The translations under genes and the position numbers were made by a program. Positions 7,502 through 15,642 of a stretch of 46,634 bases of DNA are shown here, piece after piece; positions within the stretch are counted from its first letter, which is position 1, and the number at the start of each line of letters is the position of its first letter. Location of the stretch: NCBI GenBank assembly GCA_029067355.1, contig JAIEEQ010000078.1, positions 1 to 46,634 of the forward strand, written 5' to 3'. The notes under the pieces are model-generated. The model saw only the letters and a program-made list of their open reading frames with translations. It was not told the DNA's origin and did no database searches. The DNA is from Anaeroplasmataceae bacterium. Lineage in GTDB: Bacteria > Bacillota_I > Bacilli_A > Acholeplasmatales > Anaeroplasmataceae.

Positions 7502-8665
7502 TTACTGTTTCAAAGTCTTTTTTTTTTGGGAAACAGAAGAATCCTTTTTTGGGGATGCAGGCTTAGCTTGTGGAATTTTTATTCCATAAGCAATCGCCAT
7601 TTTCGCTGTTTCCTCATCAATATTTAAGTAAGGCAGAAGCTTTCGGATAATATCAGTAGCTAAATCCTCCTGCTTATTTTTTTTCTTTGGAGCTTCAACC
7701 ATTGGCTCAACAAGCTCATCTAGCGCTTCTAATCCAGCCGTATCATCCTCATCAAAAAAGATTACCTTTTTTGGTCTACCCCTTTTAAAATTATCAATTG
7801 CATCTAAATCTACTCTAAACTTTAATGGCTCTGTAAAGCTCATTCCTAAAATTGTATTTGCTTCAATCGCAGGAAAATTTGCCTGCTTGATAAGGAATAG
7901 AAAAAGATTGATCAATTCCTCTTTTTTCATTCCAGAGGAAATTCCTAAATTCTGCAAATAGCAAAAATCATTTAGCTGGGTAATGGTCATATTATTAAGC
8001 TCTCTTTGTAAAACTAAAGTAAGCTTTCTTTTGGCCTTCATCATATCCTTGACATACTGCAATAAATCTTCCTTTTTTAAGCGAAGAGGGATATTAAATC
8101 CATATTTGCTTCCCAAAGAACGAATTTCATCCTGAGAAAAGGAGGTCTTGAGTAAATTCTCAAAATTAGCTTTTGGATAAGCATCAAATTCCTTTGGCAA
8201 ATCTAAGGTCACACTAAAAATAGCCTTAGAGTAATCCATAAAGTTTTCAATAGAAGCGTATTTCTTCATATTAAGTAGGCGCGTTACTTCTCCATCTAAA
8301 AGATTGATTCCGCCATGATTCTTAATCAATAGCTTCCATAAATTTTTACGATATGTGTAGAAATCCTCATCTGTTCCTACTTTTTCAAAAAGGTTTTGAA
8401 GCTGAAATTCAGTAAACGATGCATAGGATTCAAGCTTAACAAACGCGTCCTTTGTTAAGGAATGAGAATTTAAGGTCTTAATTCTCTCATTTAAAGCCCC
8501 TCTTAATGCCATTGCATTTATTTTTCTTGGAATCATAGTTGAACGCTCAGTAAAAAACTTTTTTGTCTGCTCCCCAGTCAACAAGGCAAGCTTTGATACA
8601 ATAGTTTCTAAACCCATTCTTCTATCAAAAATCACTACGATTTCTTTTCCATCGATATATTCCAT
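7502..8665 (-). CDS. Putative nucleic-acid-binding protein with two SAP/Rho-N-like motifs and an AT-hook-like patch
   Basis: Not assigned to a named family. About residues 176-212 (SQDEIRSLGSKYGF...KKEDLLQYVKD) and 226-262 (TITQLNDFCYLQNLGI...KKEELINLF) both have the helix-loop-helix pattern of SAP, HeH or Rho-N DNA/RNA-binding motifs. RGRPKK at 295-300 has the core of an AT-hook. The rest is helical, with a basic, Lys-rich end. The 387-residue product ends shortly after an A10 run that contains an in-frame A AAA AAG. A -1 slip there would extend it to about 709 residues with a membrane anchor. It is the first gene of the unit leading to mutS and mutL and has its own promoter at 8702-8730. 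DNA binding is inferred from weak motifs only. Confidence 0.75.
   Translation of the reverse strand: MEYIDGKEIVVIFDRRMGLETIVSKLALLTGEQTKKFFTERSTMIPRKINAMALRGALNERIKTLNSHSLTKDAFVKLESYASFTEFQLQNLFEKVGTDEDFYTYRKNLWKLLIKNHGGINLLDGEVTRLLNMKKYASIENFMDYSKAIFSVTLDLPKEFDAYPKANFENLLKTSFSQDEIRSLGSKYGFNIPLRLKKEDLLQYVKDMMKAKRKLTLVLQRELNNMTITQLNDFCYLQNLGISSGMKKEELINLFLFLIKQANFPAIEANTILGMSFTEPLKFRVDLDAIDNFKRGRPKKVIFFDEDDTAGLEALDELVEPMVEAPKKKNKQEDLATDIIRKLLPYLNIDEETAKMAIAYGIKIPQAKPASPKKDSSVSQKKKTLKQ
7517..7523 (-). other. A AAA AAG slippery heptamer within an A10 run, possible programmed -1 frameshift site
   Basis: In the frame of the upstream gene the codons read CAA AAA AAA AAG ACT, then reach TAA at 7502-7504. 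A -1 slip on AAA AAG continues as GAC TTT GAA ACA straight into the downstream acidic ORF, with no stop between. A AAA AAG is the heptamer used by E. coli dnaX. A weak hairpin (CTC-TTT with AAAGAG) lies about 28 nt downstream and AAGGA about 18 nt upstream, both farther away than in dnaX. The evidence is therefore the heptamer and frame geometry, not a full signal. Confidence 0.5.
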
Positions 8666-8701
8666 ATCATCACGACCTTTTTTAAAAACTTCCTATATAT
8701 A

Positions 8702-8730
8702 ATAATATAATAAAAACTGCAAAATTTCAA
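8702..8730 (-). promoter_or_regulatory. Promoter of the SAP-like gene/mutSL/miaA/aroKQ unit
   Basis: On the minus strand TTGAAA (8730-8725) and TATTAT (8707-8702) are 17 nt apart, about 37 nt before the ATG at 8665. No other comparably good promoter was seen inside the unit down to aroQ. Confidence 0.65.
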
Positions 8731-8782
8731 TAAAGAATCATCTTTCTTTTTAAATATTCTGCTGTTTTTTCGTCTTTTTTTA

Positions 8783-8812
8783 CAAAAAAAATAGCCAAGT
8801 AATTACTTGGCT
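8783..8812 (-). terminator. Terminator of the pfl operon
   Basis: A perfect 20-bp palindrome, AGCCAAGTAATTACTTGGCT at 8793-8812, is followed on the minus strand by ATTTTTTTTG. It starts at the base next to the stop codon of the glycyl-radical-domain gene and separates the pfl operon from the mutSL unit. Confidence 0.9.
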
Positions 8813-9043
8813 CTACAAAGATTCATGAATTGTTCTAGCAATAACATCATCCTGCTGTTCCTTTGTCAGTTTTATAAAATGAACTGCATATCCAGAAACT
8901 CGAATCGTAAGCTGGGGATATTTTTCTGGATGCTTTTGGGCATCAAGCAGAGTTTCACGGTTAAACACATTTACATTCAAGTGATATCCTCCATTTCCCA
9001 TATAGGCATCAAGCATTTGAACTAAATTATCAACTCTAGACAT
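8813..9043 (-). CDS. Stand-alone glycyl radical domain of a split pyruvate formate-lyase
   Basis: The 76-residue product corresponds to the last part of a normal PFL. It contains [37 protein letters not shown] and [19 protein letters not shown]. Gly51 in RVSGYAV is the residue that the activase converts to the glycyl radical. It has its own ATG 2 nt after the stop of the core gene. AGGAAG lies about 10 nt before that ATG, inside the end of the core gene, so it is translated as a separate protein and probably coupled. Known autonomous domains such as GrcA/YfiD are larger and accompany an intact PFL. Here the neighbouring core lacks this domain, so the piece must be an obligate subunit for formate-lyase activity unless a full enzyme exists elsewhere in the genome. 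Confidence 0.93.
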   Translation of the reverse strand: MSRVDNLVQMLDAYMGNGGYHLNVNVFNRETLLDAQKHPEKYPQLTIRVSGYAVHFIKLTKEQQDDVIARTIHESL

Positions 9044-9045
9044 AT

Positions 9046-11076
9046 TTAAGCATCTTCCTTTCCTAAAGATTCTGGTGTTATAGAAAATGTATTTGAAATC
9101 CCATCTTTTGAATACTCAAAAGGAAGCTTTGCCACAGATTCTAAGGACGCTAATGCTCCCTTGACATCTCTTCCATGCATTGGGTTAGCTCCAGGTGCTA
9201 AAGGCTCTCCTGCTCGTCTGCCATCGGGAGTATTTCCTGTATTTTTCCCATAAACAACATTTGAGGTGATTGTTAAAATGGATGTAGTTGGAACAGAATC
9301 ACGATAGGTTGTGTGCTTTTTGATTTTACTCATAAAGGTTTTAATAAGCCAAACTGCAATTTGGTCAACGCGGTCATCATTATTACCATATTTAGGAAAA
9401 TCCCCTTCTCTTTTAAAATCAATGATGACACCAGCCTCATTACGGATTGGGTAAACCTTAGCATACTTGATTGCAGATAAGGAATCAGCAGCACAGGATA
9501 ATCCTGCAATTCCAGTAGCAAAAAATCTTCTAACCTTTGTGTCGTGCAAAGCCATTTCTAAGGCTTCATAGGAATACTTGTCATGCATATAATGGATTAA
9601 ATTCAGGGCATTTACATATATACCAGCAAGCCAGTCCATCATCTGCTCATATTTCTTTATAACCTCCTCATAGCAAAGAGGTCCATCTCCTTGAATTCCT
9701 TCAAATAATGGGGAAACCTGAAAAGGCTTTTTGGTTTTAGAATCAACTAAAAGCTCATCCTTACCCCCATTTAAAGCATATAATAGGCATTTTGCAAGAT
9801 TAGCTCTTGCTCCAAAGAATTGCATATCCTTTCCAATCCGCATTGGAGATACACAGCAGGCTATGCAATAATCATCTCCCATTTCAGGTAACATTAAATC
9901 ATCTGATTCGTACTGAATAGAGGAAGTCTTAATTGAAATTTCTGCACAGAATCGTTTAAAGGAGATAGGTAGATTTTTACTCCACAAAACCGTCAAATTC
10001 GGCTCTGGGGCAGGTCCTAAATTAATTAGTGTGTGTAATATACGAAAGGCTGTCTTTGTGACAAGCGGTCTTCCATCCATTCCCATTCCCCCTATTGATT
10101 CTGTGACCCAGGTTGGATCTCCTGAGAATAGCTCATTATAGGATTGTACTCTCATGAATTTGATAATTCTAAGTTTCATTATGAACTGATCAATTAGCTC
10201 CTGAGCCTCAAGCTCTGTAAGAACCTTTCTTTTAATATCCCTCTCAATATAAATATCTAAAAATACAGAATTTCTCCCAATAGACATCGCAGCCCCATTC
10301 TGTTCCTTTGTGGCAGCTAAATAGGCAAAGTATAGAGCCTGAATGGCTTCTCTTGCTGTACTAGCAGGCTTTGAGATATCACATTTATAGATTCTTGCAA
10401 GCTCCTTTAGATTCTCTAGAGCACGAATTTGCTCAGATAATTCCTCTCGCTTTTGTATTTTTTCTGCTGTCATCTCTCCATCAAGTAAAGCTTTATCTGC
10501 TTCCTTATGGCGGATTAGCTCATCTACACCATATAGGGCTACTCTTCTATAATCTCCTACAATTCTTCCTCTTCCATAAGAATCTGGAAGCCCCGTCAGG
10601 ATATGTGCCTTTCGACAGGCACGCATTGCAGGAGTATAGGCATCATATACCCCATCATTATGTGTTTTACGATACTTTGTAAAAATCTCTTTTATTTTAT
10701 CGCTTACCTCATAGCCATACATTTGACACGCCTGAACAGACATTTTAATGCCTCCATACGGCTGTAAGCTACGTTTAAAAGGCTCATCAGTTTGCAGCCC
10801 TACAATTTTTTCTAAGCGCTCATCAATATAACCTGCTTTATGACTTGTTATTCCTGACACAATATCAGTATCTGCCTTTAATACTCCTCCAGCCTTTCGT
10901 TCTTCAATAGACAGCTCTAATATTTTGTTCCATAAGGCAATCGTATCCTTTGTTGGCTCCTGCAAAAAGCTTGAATCTCCAAAATAAGGAATATAATTTT
11001 TTTGTATAAAATCTCTTACATCAATTTCATTACTGCTCCATTTTCCAGGCACAAAGCCTTCCCATGCATCCATCAT
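9046..11076 (-). CDS. pflB: Pyruvate formate-lyase core subunit lacking the glycyl radical domain
   Basis: Cleaves pyruvate with CoA to acetyl-CoA and formate in anaerobic metabolism. The active-site pair is Cys407-Cys408 in [12 protein letters not shown], matching Cys418-Cys419 of E. coli PFL. Other family blocks are [40 protein letters not shown]-like [15 protein letters not shown] and [24 protein letters not shown]. The protein is 676 residues and ends in [12 protein letters not shown], exactly at the hinge before the glycyl-radical domain, which other PFLs carry on the same chain (about 750-760 residues in total). Core plus the 76-residue downstream product add up to 752. The start overlaps the pflA stop by four bases (ATGATGG) behind AGAGG. 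Confidence 0.95.
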   Translation of the reverse strand: MMDAWEGFVPGKWSSNEIDVRDFIQKNYIPYFGDSSFLQEPTKDTIALWNKILELSIEERKAGGVLKADTDIVSGITSHKAGYIDERLEKIVGLQTDEPFKRSLQPYGGIKMSVQACQMYGYEVSDKIKEIFTKYRKTHNDGVYDAYTPAMRACRKAHILTGLPDSYGRGRIVGDYRRVALYGVDELIRHKEADKALLDGEMTAEKIQKREELSEQIRALENLKELARIYKCDISKPASTAREAIQALYFAYLAATKEQNGAAMSIGRNSVFLDIYIERDIKRKVLTELEAQELIDQFIMKLRIIKFMRVQSYNELFSGDPTWVTESIGGMGMDGRPLVTKTAFRILHTLINLGPAPEPNLTVLWSKNLPISFKRFCAEISIKTSSIQYESDDLMLPEMGDDYCIACCVSPMRIGKDMQFFGARANLAKCLLYALNGGKDELLVDSKTKKPFQVSPLFEGIQGDGPLCYEEVIKKYEQMMDWLAGIYVNALNLIHYMHDKYSYEALEMALHDTKVRRFFATGIAGLSCAADSLSAIKYAKVYPIRNEAGVIIDFKREGDFPKYGNNDDRVDQIAVWLIKTFMSKIKKHTTYRDSVPTTSILTITSNVVYGKNTGNTPDGRRAGEPLAPGANPMHGRDVKGALASLESVAKLPFEYSKDGISNTFSITPESLGKEDA

Positions 11077-11822
11077 ATTTTTCCTCTTTTCTTTTTTTCT
11101 ATTCCTAATATCCTTTTTGCTTGTTCTATTTCCTTCTTTGTTGGTGGTAAAACATTTTCTAAGGGATAAGGAATACCTAAATTCTGATATTTTATTATGC
11201 CCATAGTATGGTAGGGCAATACCTCTATTTTTTCAACAGTATCAAGTGTTGAAATAAATTCCTTTAGCTTTTCTAAATCTTCTACCTTTGAGGTGATTTC
11301 TGGAATCAGGACATGCCTTATCCAAATTTTTTTGTTATGCTCTGATAAATATCTTGCAAAAGCCAAAATGTTTGAATTATCTTTCCCTGTCAGCTTCTTA
11401 TGCTTCTTTGGATCAGCTTGCTTTAAATCTAGCAAAAATAAATCCGTAACCTCCATAAGGCGCTGATGAGCCAAAACATTTTCAGTTTGATTAGGATTGA
11501 ATGTGATTCCAGAGGTATCACAGGCGGTATGAATCCCTCTGTCTTTTAGCTGCTTAAAGAGTTCTGTTACAAACTCTATCTGCAAAAGAGGCTCTCCTCC
11601 TGATGCTGTAACGCCACCCGTTTTTCCAAAGTAGCTTCTATATTTTAAAATTTCTGATAAAAGCTCCTCAATTGAGTAAATTGTCCCATTATCCTTTGTC
11701 CAGGTGTCTGGGTTATGACAGTACTGACATCGCAAGGAGCACCCTTTAAAAAATATAACAAACCGAATCCCTGGCCCGTCTACTGTTCCAAAGGATTCAA
11801 TGGAATGAATTCTTGCTTGCAT
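11073..11822 (-). CDS. pflA: Pyruvate formate-lyase activating enzyme (radical SAM)
   Basis: Uses S-adenosylmethionine and a [4Fe-4S] cluster to place the radical on the PFL glycine. The cluster motif is [14 protein letters not shown] (Cx3Cx2C) near residue 30, after [25 protein letters not shown] is the SAM-binding GGE block, and HTACDTSG and DLFLLDLKQ are typical later segments. The length of 249 residues is normal for a PFL activase. The gene comes first in the operon, ahead of pflB, the reverse of the familiar pflB-pflA order. In this split system it has to act on a free domain or on the two-part complex. GGAG precedes the ATG. No clear promoter is visible in the 50 nt after the upstream terminator, only a poor T-rich -35 with TACTAT. 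Confidence 0.95.
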   Translation of the reverse strand: MQARIHSIESFGTVDGPGIRFVIFFKGCSLRCQYCHNPDTWTKDNGTIYSIEELLSEILKYRSYFGKTGGVTASGGEPLLQIEFVTELFKQLKDRGIHTACDTSGITFNPNQTENVLAHQRLMEVTDLFLLDLKQADPKKHKKLTGKDNSNILAFARYLSEHNKKIWIRHVLIPEITSKVEDLEKLKEFISTLDTVEKIEVLPYHTMGIIKYQNLGIPYPLENVLPPTKKEIEQAKRILGIEKKKRGKI

Positions 11823-11870
11823 AGTCCATCTCCTTTATTCATAGTATGAGCTAAAATAAGAAGAAAAAAA

Positions 11871-11896
11871 CAAAAAACGTTGAGTTTTTCTCAACG
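11871..11896 (-). terminator. Terminator after the 4-TM protein gene
   Basis: CGTTGAG and CTCAACG (11878-11884 and 11890-11896) form a perfect 7-bp stem with a 5-nt loop, followed on the minus strand by TTTTTTG. It isolates the pfl operon from upstream transcription. Confidence 0.88.
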
Positions 11897-11898
11897 CT

Positions 11899-12363
11899 TT
11901 ACTTATTTTGGTTATTTTTTCTTTTAAGAAAATAAATATAAAAAATAAAAAGGAGGACATTTATTATGCCTAAAAAAAGGACAAATGCATTTAATGTATA
12001 GGTTATAGACACATTCCAGGCCTCCTGTAAGCTCTTCTGCTTATACCAATTCCAATATAAAAGATATTCTATAAGAACAAATAAAGAGGAGGATATTGTA
12101 CTGATTGCTGTTACTAAAGCCAAAGGATAAGGATAGGTTCTTTTTTGTTTTATTTGCAGAATGAGATAAACAATAATACTAATGCTCTCACAAATTCCTA
12201 CAATAGAAAGCCAAAGGATTAAAGAGAACTCATATTTACGTAAATTCCATTTTTCTGTTGCTACTAAAATGAGACTTAGAATAGAAGGAAAGCATAATAG
12301 AACTAAAGAAAATATGAGAAATACAGAAGGCTTTTTCTGATTTTCTACTTCATTTGCTTCCAT
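11899..12363 (-). CDS. Hypothetical four-helix integral membrane protein
   Basis: No family recognised. The 154-residue product has a short polar N-terminus, then four hydrophobic segments at about residues 14-35, 46-69, 80-103 and 120-145. It ends in a Lys/Asn-rich tail (FLKRKNNQNK). GCGAGGA precedes the ATG and the gene starts 4 nt after the nrnA stop, so it is co-transcribed with nrnA. The even number of helices puts both ends on the same side, probably the cytoplasm, since the tail is strongly basic. Nothing in the sequence suggests transport or catalysis. Confidence 0.75.
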   Translation of the reverse strand: MEANEVENQKKPSVFLIFSLVLLCFPSILSLILVATEKWNLRKYEFSLILWLSIVGICESISIIVYLILQIKQKRTYPYPLALVTAISTISSSLFVLIEYLLYWNWYKQKSLQEAWNVSITYTLNAFVLFLGIINVLLFIFYIYFLKRKNNQNK

Positions 12364-12367
12364 AGTT

Positions 12368-13303
12368 TTATCCTCGCAATAGGCGATTCATTTCTTCAAT
12401 GACTAGGTCAACTTCTTCCCAGCTGTGAAGAGTTGCTCCACAGGCTAAGTCATGACCTCCACCACCAAATTTTTTGGCAATCTCAACAATTGGCAATTCT
12501 CTAGAACGAAACTCACCAATGATAACATTATTCTCCATATCCAAGGTGAAGTTGCACCATATTGAAATTTCATCTATTCCAGCCATCACATTAACTAAGC
12601 CTCGAGAAACATGGAAAAAATCCACATCATATTTTTCAAATATTTCTTTGTCATTCTTTAAATATGCAACCCCCTCCTTAGTTACCTTAAATTGTGTTCC
12701 AATCCAGTTTTTCATCTGACGTTCTGCTAAGGATTCTGTATAAAGATTTTTATAAATAAATTCCTTATCTGCCCCATGATCTAATAGATAACCAGCTGTT
12801 CTTAGAGTATTTCCAGTAGTTTCACCATATTGAAATCTACCACTATCTGTAACAATACCACCAAACAAGGAGGTAGCTGCATAAGGAGGGATAAAGTAGC
12901 CTCTTTCTAGCAGAATTTCTGTGATGAGCTCGCAAACTGCTATTTTTGTTGAATCTGAAATTAAATTTCCTGTGATATCACAGGAATTTTTATGGTGATC
13001 AATGACAAACACTTCCTTAGCGAGCTTATAGCGGTCATCACTCACTAATGCAGAAACAGCAACATCAGTTATAATAACTAATGCATCTTCATACACACAA
13101 TCCTCAATGTCATCCATAGCTCCTAAAAAAGCAAATCTAGCACTCATATCGCCTACCATATAGATTTTCTTTTCTGGATAAGCCTCCTTAAGGGTTAATG
13201 CTAATCCACGCTGACTACCTAAAGCATCTAAATCAGGTCTTAGATGTCTATGCAAAATTATCGTATCATATTCTTTAATTTTATTAAATAATTTTTCTAT
13301 CAT
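12368..13303 (-). CDS. nrnA: DHH-DHHA1 phosphoesterase, NrnA-type nanoRNase/pAp phosphatase
   Basis: Degrades very short RNAs and, in characterised NrnA proteins, 3'-phosphoadenosine 5'-phosphate. The DHH domain shows HRHLRPDLDALGS (metal-binding Asp residues), ITDVAV and VIDHHKNS (the DHH motif). GGIVTDSGRFQYGET is a further conserved block. The C-terminal DHHA1 domain ends with GGGGHDLACGAT, the substrate-binding glycine motif. The length of 311 residues fits. It starts with an ATG at 13303 behind AAGGA, just after the phoH terminator, so it probably has its own promoter; TATAAT is present near 13350 but with a poor -35. Confidence 0.9.
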   Translation of the reverse strand: MIEKLFNKIKEYDTIILHRHLRPDLDALGSQRGLALTLKEAYPEKKIYMVGDMSARFAFLGAMDDIEDCVYEDALVIITDVAVSALVSDDRYKLAKEVFVIDHHKNSCDITGNLISDSTKIAVCELITEILLERGYFIPPYAATSLFGGIVTDSGRFQYGETTGNTLRTAGYLLDHGADKEFIYKNLYTESLAERQMKNWIGTQFKVTKEGVAYLKNDKEIFEKYDVDFFHVSRGLVNVMAGIDEISIWCNFTLDMENNVIIGEFRSRELPIVEIAKKFGGGGHDLACGATLHSWEEVDLVIEEMNRLLRG

Positions 13304-13371
13304 ATTTCCACGTCCTTTTATCTAATTAGAAATGATTCTTACTGATAGTTATTATAAAATAAATTTACAAA

Positions 13372-13394
13372 AAAGAAAAGGGCTATACGCCCTT
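13372..13394 (-). terminator. Terminator of the yqfC-yqfD-phoH unit
   Basis: AAGGGC and GCCCTT (13378-13383 and 13389-13394) form a 6-bp stem with a 5-nt loop. On the minus strand it is followed by TTCTTTTTT. The stem begins at the phoH stop codon. Confidence 0.85.
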
Positions 13395-14346
13395 AATTTG
13401 TGATATTTGCAAACTTTTCTATAATTTTTCCAACCAATGGATGGCGAACAACATCAAAGGTTTCAAACTCTATTACAGCCACTTCCTTTAAATCCTTGAG
13501 TAATTCGGAAGCAATCTTTAAGCCAGAACGCTTAGAGCTTGGCAAATCCACCTGTGAACAATCTCCTGTAACTATCATCTTAGAATGGAAGCCTAATCGT
13601 GTTAAAAACATCTTAAGCTGATCTACGGTTGCATTTTGTGCCTCATCCAGAATAATAATTGCATTTTCTAAAGTTCTTCCTCGCATATAAGCTAAGGGTG
13701 CTATTTCTAAAATTTGCTTTTCAATTAATGCATTTGTTCCCTCTACACCAAGCATATCATATAAAGCGTCATAAAGAGGTCTTAAATATGGATCAACCTT
13801 TTCCTTTAAATCTCCAGGGAGAAATCCTAAAGATTCTCCAGCCTCTACTGCTGGTCTTGTTAGGATAATCTTTTGAATTGCGCCCTTTTTTAATTGCATA
13901 ACAGCATAAACTACTGCAAGATATGTTTTTCCTGAGCCAGCAGAGCCAATAGAAAAGGTTAAATCCTTTTGGTCTAAGTACTTTAAATACTCAGACTGCC
14001 TCAACGTTTTTGCAAAAACAGGCTTATTAGATTGGGTATATCCGATGGCCTTTCTGTGCTTTAAAAAATAAAAATACTCTTCTTTTCTGTGCATTTCTAT
14101 AATTCTTTTTAGATAAATAATATCTCGTGATGTAATATGAATTCCCATCTCTGACATTTCAATCAGTGCCTGCATAAATTCCTCTAATTTGTCCGTTTCT
14201 TCTAAAGCACCATTACATAGTACGGAATCTCCATGAATATCAATTAAGCATCCAAAAAGCTCCTCAATTGTTTTTAAATTATCGTTTTGAATCCCACAAA
14301 TGTTTTTAGCATCCATAGCATTCTCAATGGTACAGCGTAACTTCAA
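13393..14346 (-). CDS. phoH: PhoH-like ATPase (PhoL/YbeZ family)
   Basis: A P-loop ATPase of the PhoH family that is functionally linked with YbeY in many bacteria. The N-terminal KH-like part spans about residues 1-90. The ATPase has SIGSAGSGKTYLAVVYAV (Walker A), LTRPAVEAGESLGFLPGDLKEKVDPYLRPLYD (family signature, read here as shorter adjoining blocks), MRGRTLENAIIILDEAQN (Walker B) and VTGDCSQVDLP. The start codon is TTG at 14346, with GGAG about 10 nt upstream. The next Met would cut into the N-terminal domain. Length is 317 residues, normal. It follows yqfD by 7 nt. Confidence 0.93.
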   Translation of the reverse strand: MKLRCTIENAMDAKNICGIQNDNLKTIEELFGCLIDIHGDSVLCNGALEETDKLEEFMQALIEMSEMGIHITSRDIIYLKRIIEMHRKEEYFYFLKHRKAIGYTQSNKPVFAKTLRQSEYLKYLDQKDLTFSIGSAGSGKTYLAVVYAVMQLKKGAIQKIILTRPAVEAGESLGFLPGDLKEKVDPYLRPLYDALYDMLGVEGTNALIEKQILEIAPLAYMRGRTLENAIIILDEAQNATVDQLKMFLTRLGFHSKMIVTGDCSQVDLPSSKRSGLKIASELLKDLKEVAVIEFETFDVVRHPLVGKIIEKFANITN

Positions 14347-14353
14347 GTTTCTC

Positions 14354-15427
14354 TCACTCCTTTAAGGAAAAGCTACCAATTGATTCATATTTTTTTACAA
14401 TAAAGGTAAATTTATAGGAATCCTCTGTTTCTTCCTTCTTTGTATTTGTTATAGCTATAATTTTTTCTAAAGCATTGCTTTGATGGGCAGTAAAATCATC
14501 TTTTATTCTTTTTTCAGCAAGCTCTAAAGCCGTATTTTCACTATATGTCTTTATTATAGCATTTTTTTTCGTTTCTGCAATTTTTTTCATAGAAAAGAAA
14601 TCAAATAAATTAAAAACAGGGGTTTCGTTTTTATATGATAGCTCAAAGCTTTGCTTTTTTCCTATGGAAAAATTCCAGCCAAATAAGGTAATATCGTGAT
14701 AATTTGAAATCTCATCTGTGAGCTGTTCTATGGTCTCCTTTTTGGGAATTTCTAGCTCTACTTTATCGTAGGTCGTTGCTAAGACCATCCCACGAACGGT
14801 CTGTGTCCCCTCAATTAAGATATCTCCTTCTTTGACATATTTATTTTTAGACACCTGACTCTTTCCACTATACACATAGAAAATGTCAACAACTCCATCC
14901 TTTTTTGCCACAATATTTCCTTCTAAGGCTACATCAACCTGATATTGAACCTCATCAACATTGGCAATATAAACAGAGATTACATTATTTTTACAAGTAA
15001 CATTAATAAATGGATATTCAAAATAGGTTTTTTGCATTTCCTTGGAAAATTCTTTATAGTTTAAGCTACAAAAATCAAAGCATAAAAGTCTTTTGTAGCT
15101 TGATTTGATTCGATATTCTATTGAGGCATTGATTGGAGTTTGGCGGTTAAATTCTACTCTGCTTACACGATAAATGTTCATATAAAGTAAAGATGCTAAA
15201 AACAGGACTCCTGTAAGTAATAATCCATATCTAGAAAAGAATCGAAGTATTTTAGAGCGTAGACTTTCAATAATTTTAAATTCATAGTTTGTCCGTTTTA
15301 AAATATTATAGGATCCTCCTTCAATTTCAAAGGTTACCTCCTCATCATTTATACACAGATTGCTAGAAATAATTTTATTACTAATCTTAAAGTAGTCATC
15401 CTTATTCATCTTAATTTTATATATCAT
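14354..15427 (-). CDS. yqfD: YqfD-family sporulation-associated membrane protein
   Basis: In spore formers YqfD (SpoIV-like) is made under mother-cell control and its gene sits between yqfC and phoH, as here. The 357-residue product has one transmembrane helix at about residues 65-84 (YGLLLTGVLFLASLLYMNIY). A large extracytoplasmic part follows, with the family's repeated beta segments such as NVTCKNNVISVYIANVDE and VKEGDILIEGTQTVRG. It starts 3 nt after the yqfC stop, with GGAGG 11 nt upstream. The exact biochemical role is not known to me. Its presence suggests a sporulating ancestor or a sporulating organism. Confidence 0.85.
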   Translation of the reverse strand: MIYKIKMNKDDYFKISNKIISSNLCINDEEVTFEIEGGSYNILKRTNYEFKIIESLRSKILRFFSRYGLLLTGVLFLASLLYMNIYRVSRVEFNRQTPINASIEYRIKSSYKRLLCFDFCSLNYKEFSKEMQKTYFEYPFINVTCKNNVISVYIANVDEVQYQVDVALEGNIVAKKDGVVDIFYVYSGKSQVSKNKYVKEGDILIEGTQTVRGMVLATTYDKVELEIPKKETIEQLTDEISNYHDITLFGWNFSIGKKQSFELSYKNETPVFNLFDFFSMKKIAETKKNAIIKTYSENTALELAEKRIKDDFTAHQSNALEKIIAITNTKKEETEDSYKFTFIVKKYESIGSFSLKE

Positions 15428-15430
15428 ATT

Positions 15431-15619
15431 TTATGCATCCTCCAGTTCTAATTTGACGATTACTCCCTGAATGATTATGGTATCCTTATCTAGCCTAAGT
15501 ACCTTTAAGTCTTTTCCATAAACCTTTATTTTATCCAGTGCTATTAAATCACTATCCAACTGCTGAATTTGCCGATAATTGGTAATGGATAAAATATTTT
15601 TATAATATTCAAATTGCAT
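15431..15619 (-). CDS. yqfC: YabP/YqfC-family sporulation protein (short form)
   Basis: The product (MQFEYYKNILSITNYRQI..., 62 residues) matches the YabP/YqfC pattern: alternating hydrophobic strands with IVVYGKDLKVLRLD-like and TIIIQGVIVKLEL segments. It is recognised mainly by its place directly before yqfD. I use the ATG at 15619, because AGGTGG is 4 nt upstream of it. Extending to 15664 would read through the terminator of the previous gene. At 62 residues it is shorter than B. subtilis YqfC (about 90), with the C-terminal part missing or reduced. Confidence 0.75.
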   Translation of the reverse strand: MQFEYYKNILSITNYRQIQQLDSDLIALDKIKVYGKDLKVLRLDKDTIIIQGVIVKLELEDA

Positions 15620-15642
15620 ACTACCACCTATATTTATAATAT

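Noticed and set aside
9044-9048. A programmed -1 frameshift joining the PFL core and the radical domain
   Set aside because: The domain is in the -1 frame, but the codons before the stop (GAT GCT TAA) do not form a slippery heptamer, and the domain has its own ATG and ribosome site. Two separate proteins explain the sequence better.
9330-9521. A 63-codon minus-strand reading frame inside pflB
   Set aside because: It lies wholly inside the PFL core in another frame, with no start signal. It is a shadow of the real gene.
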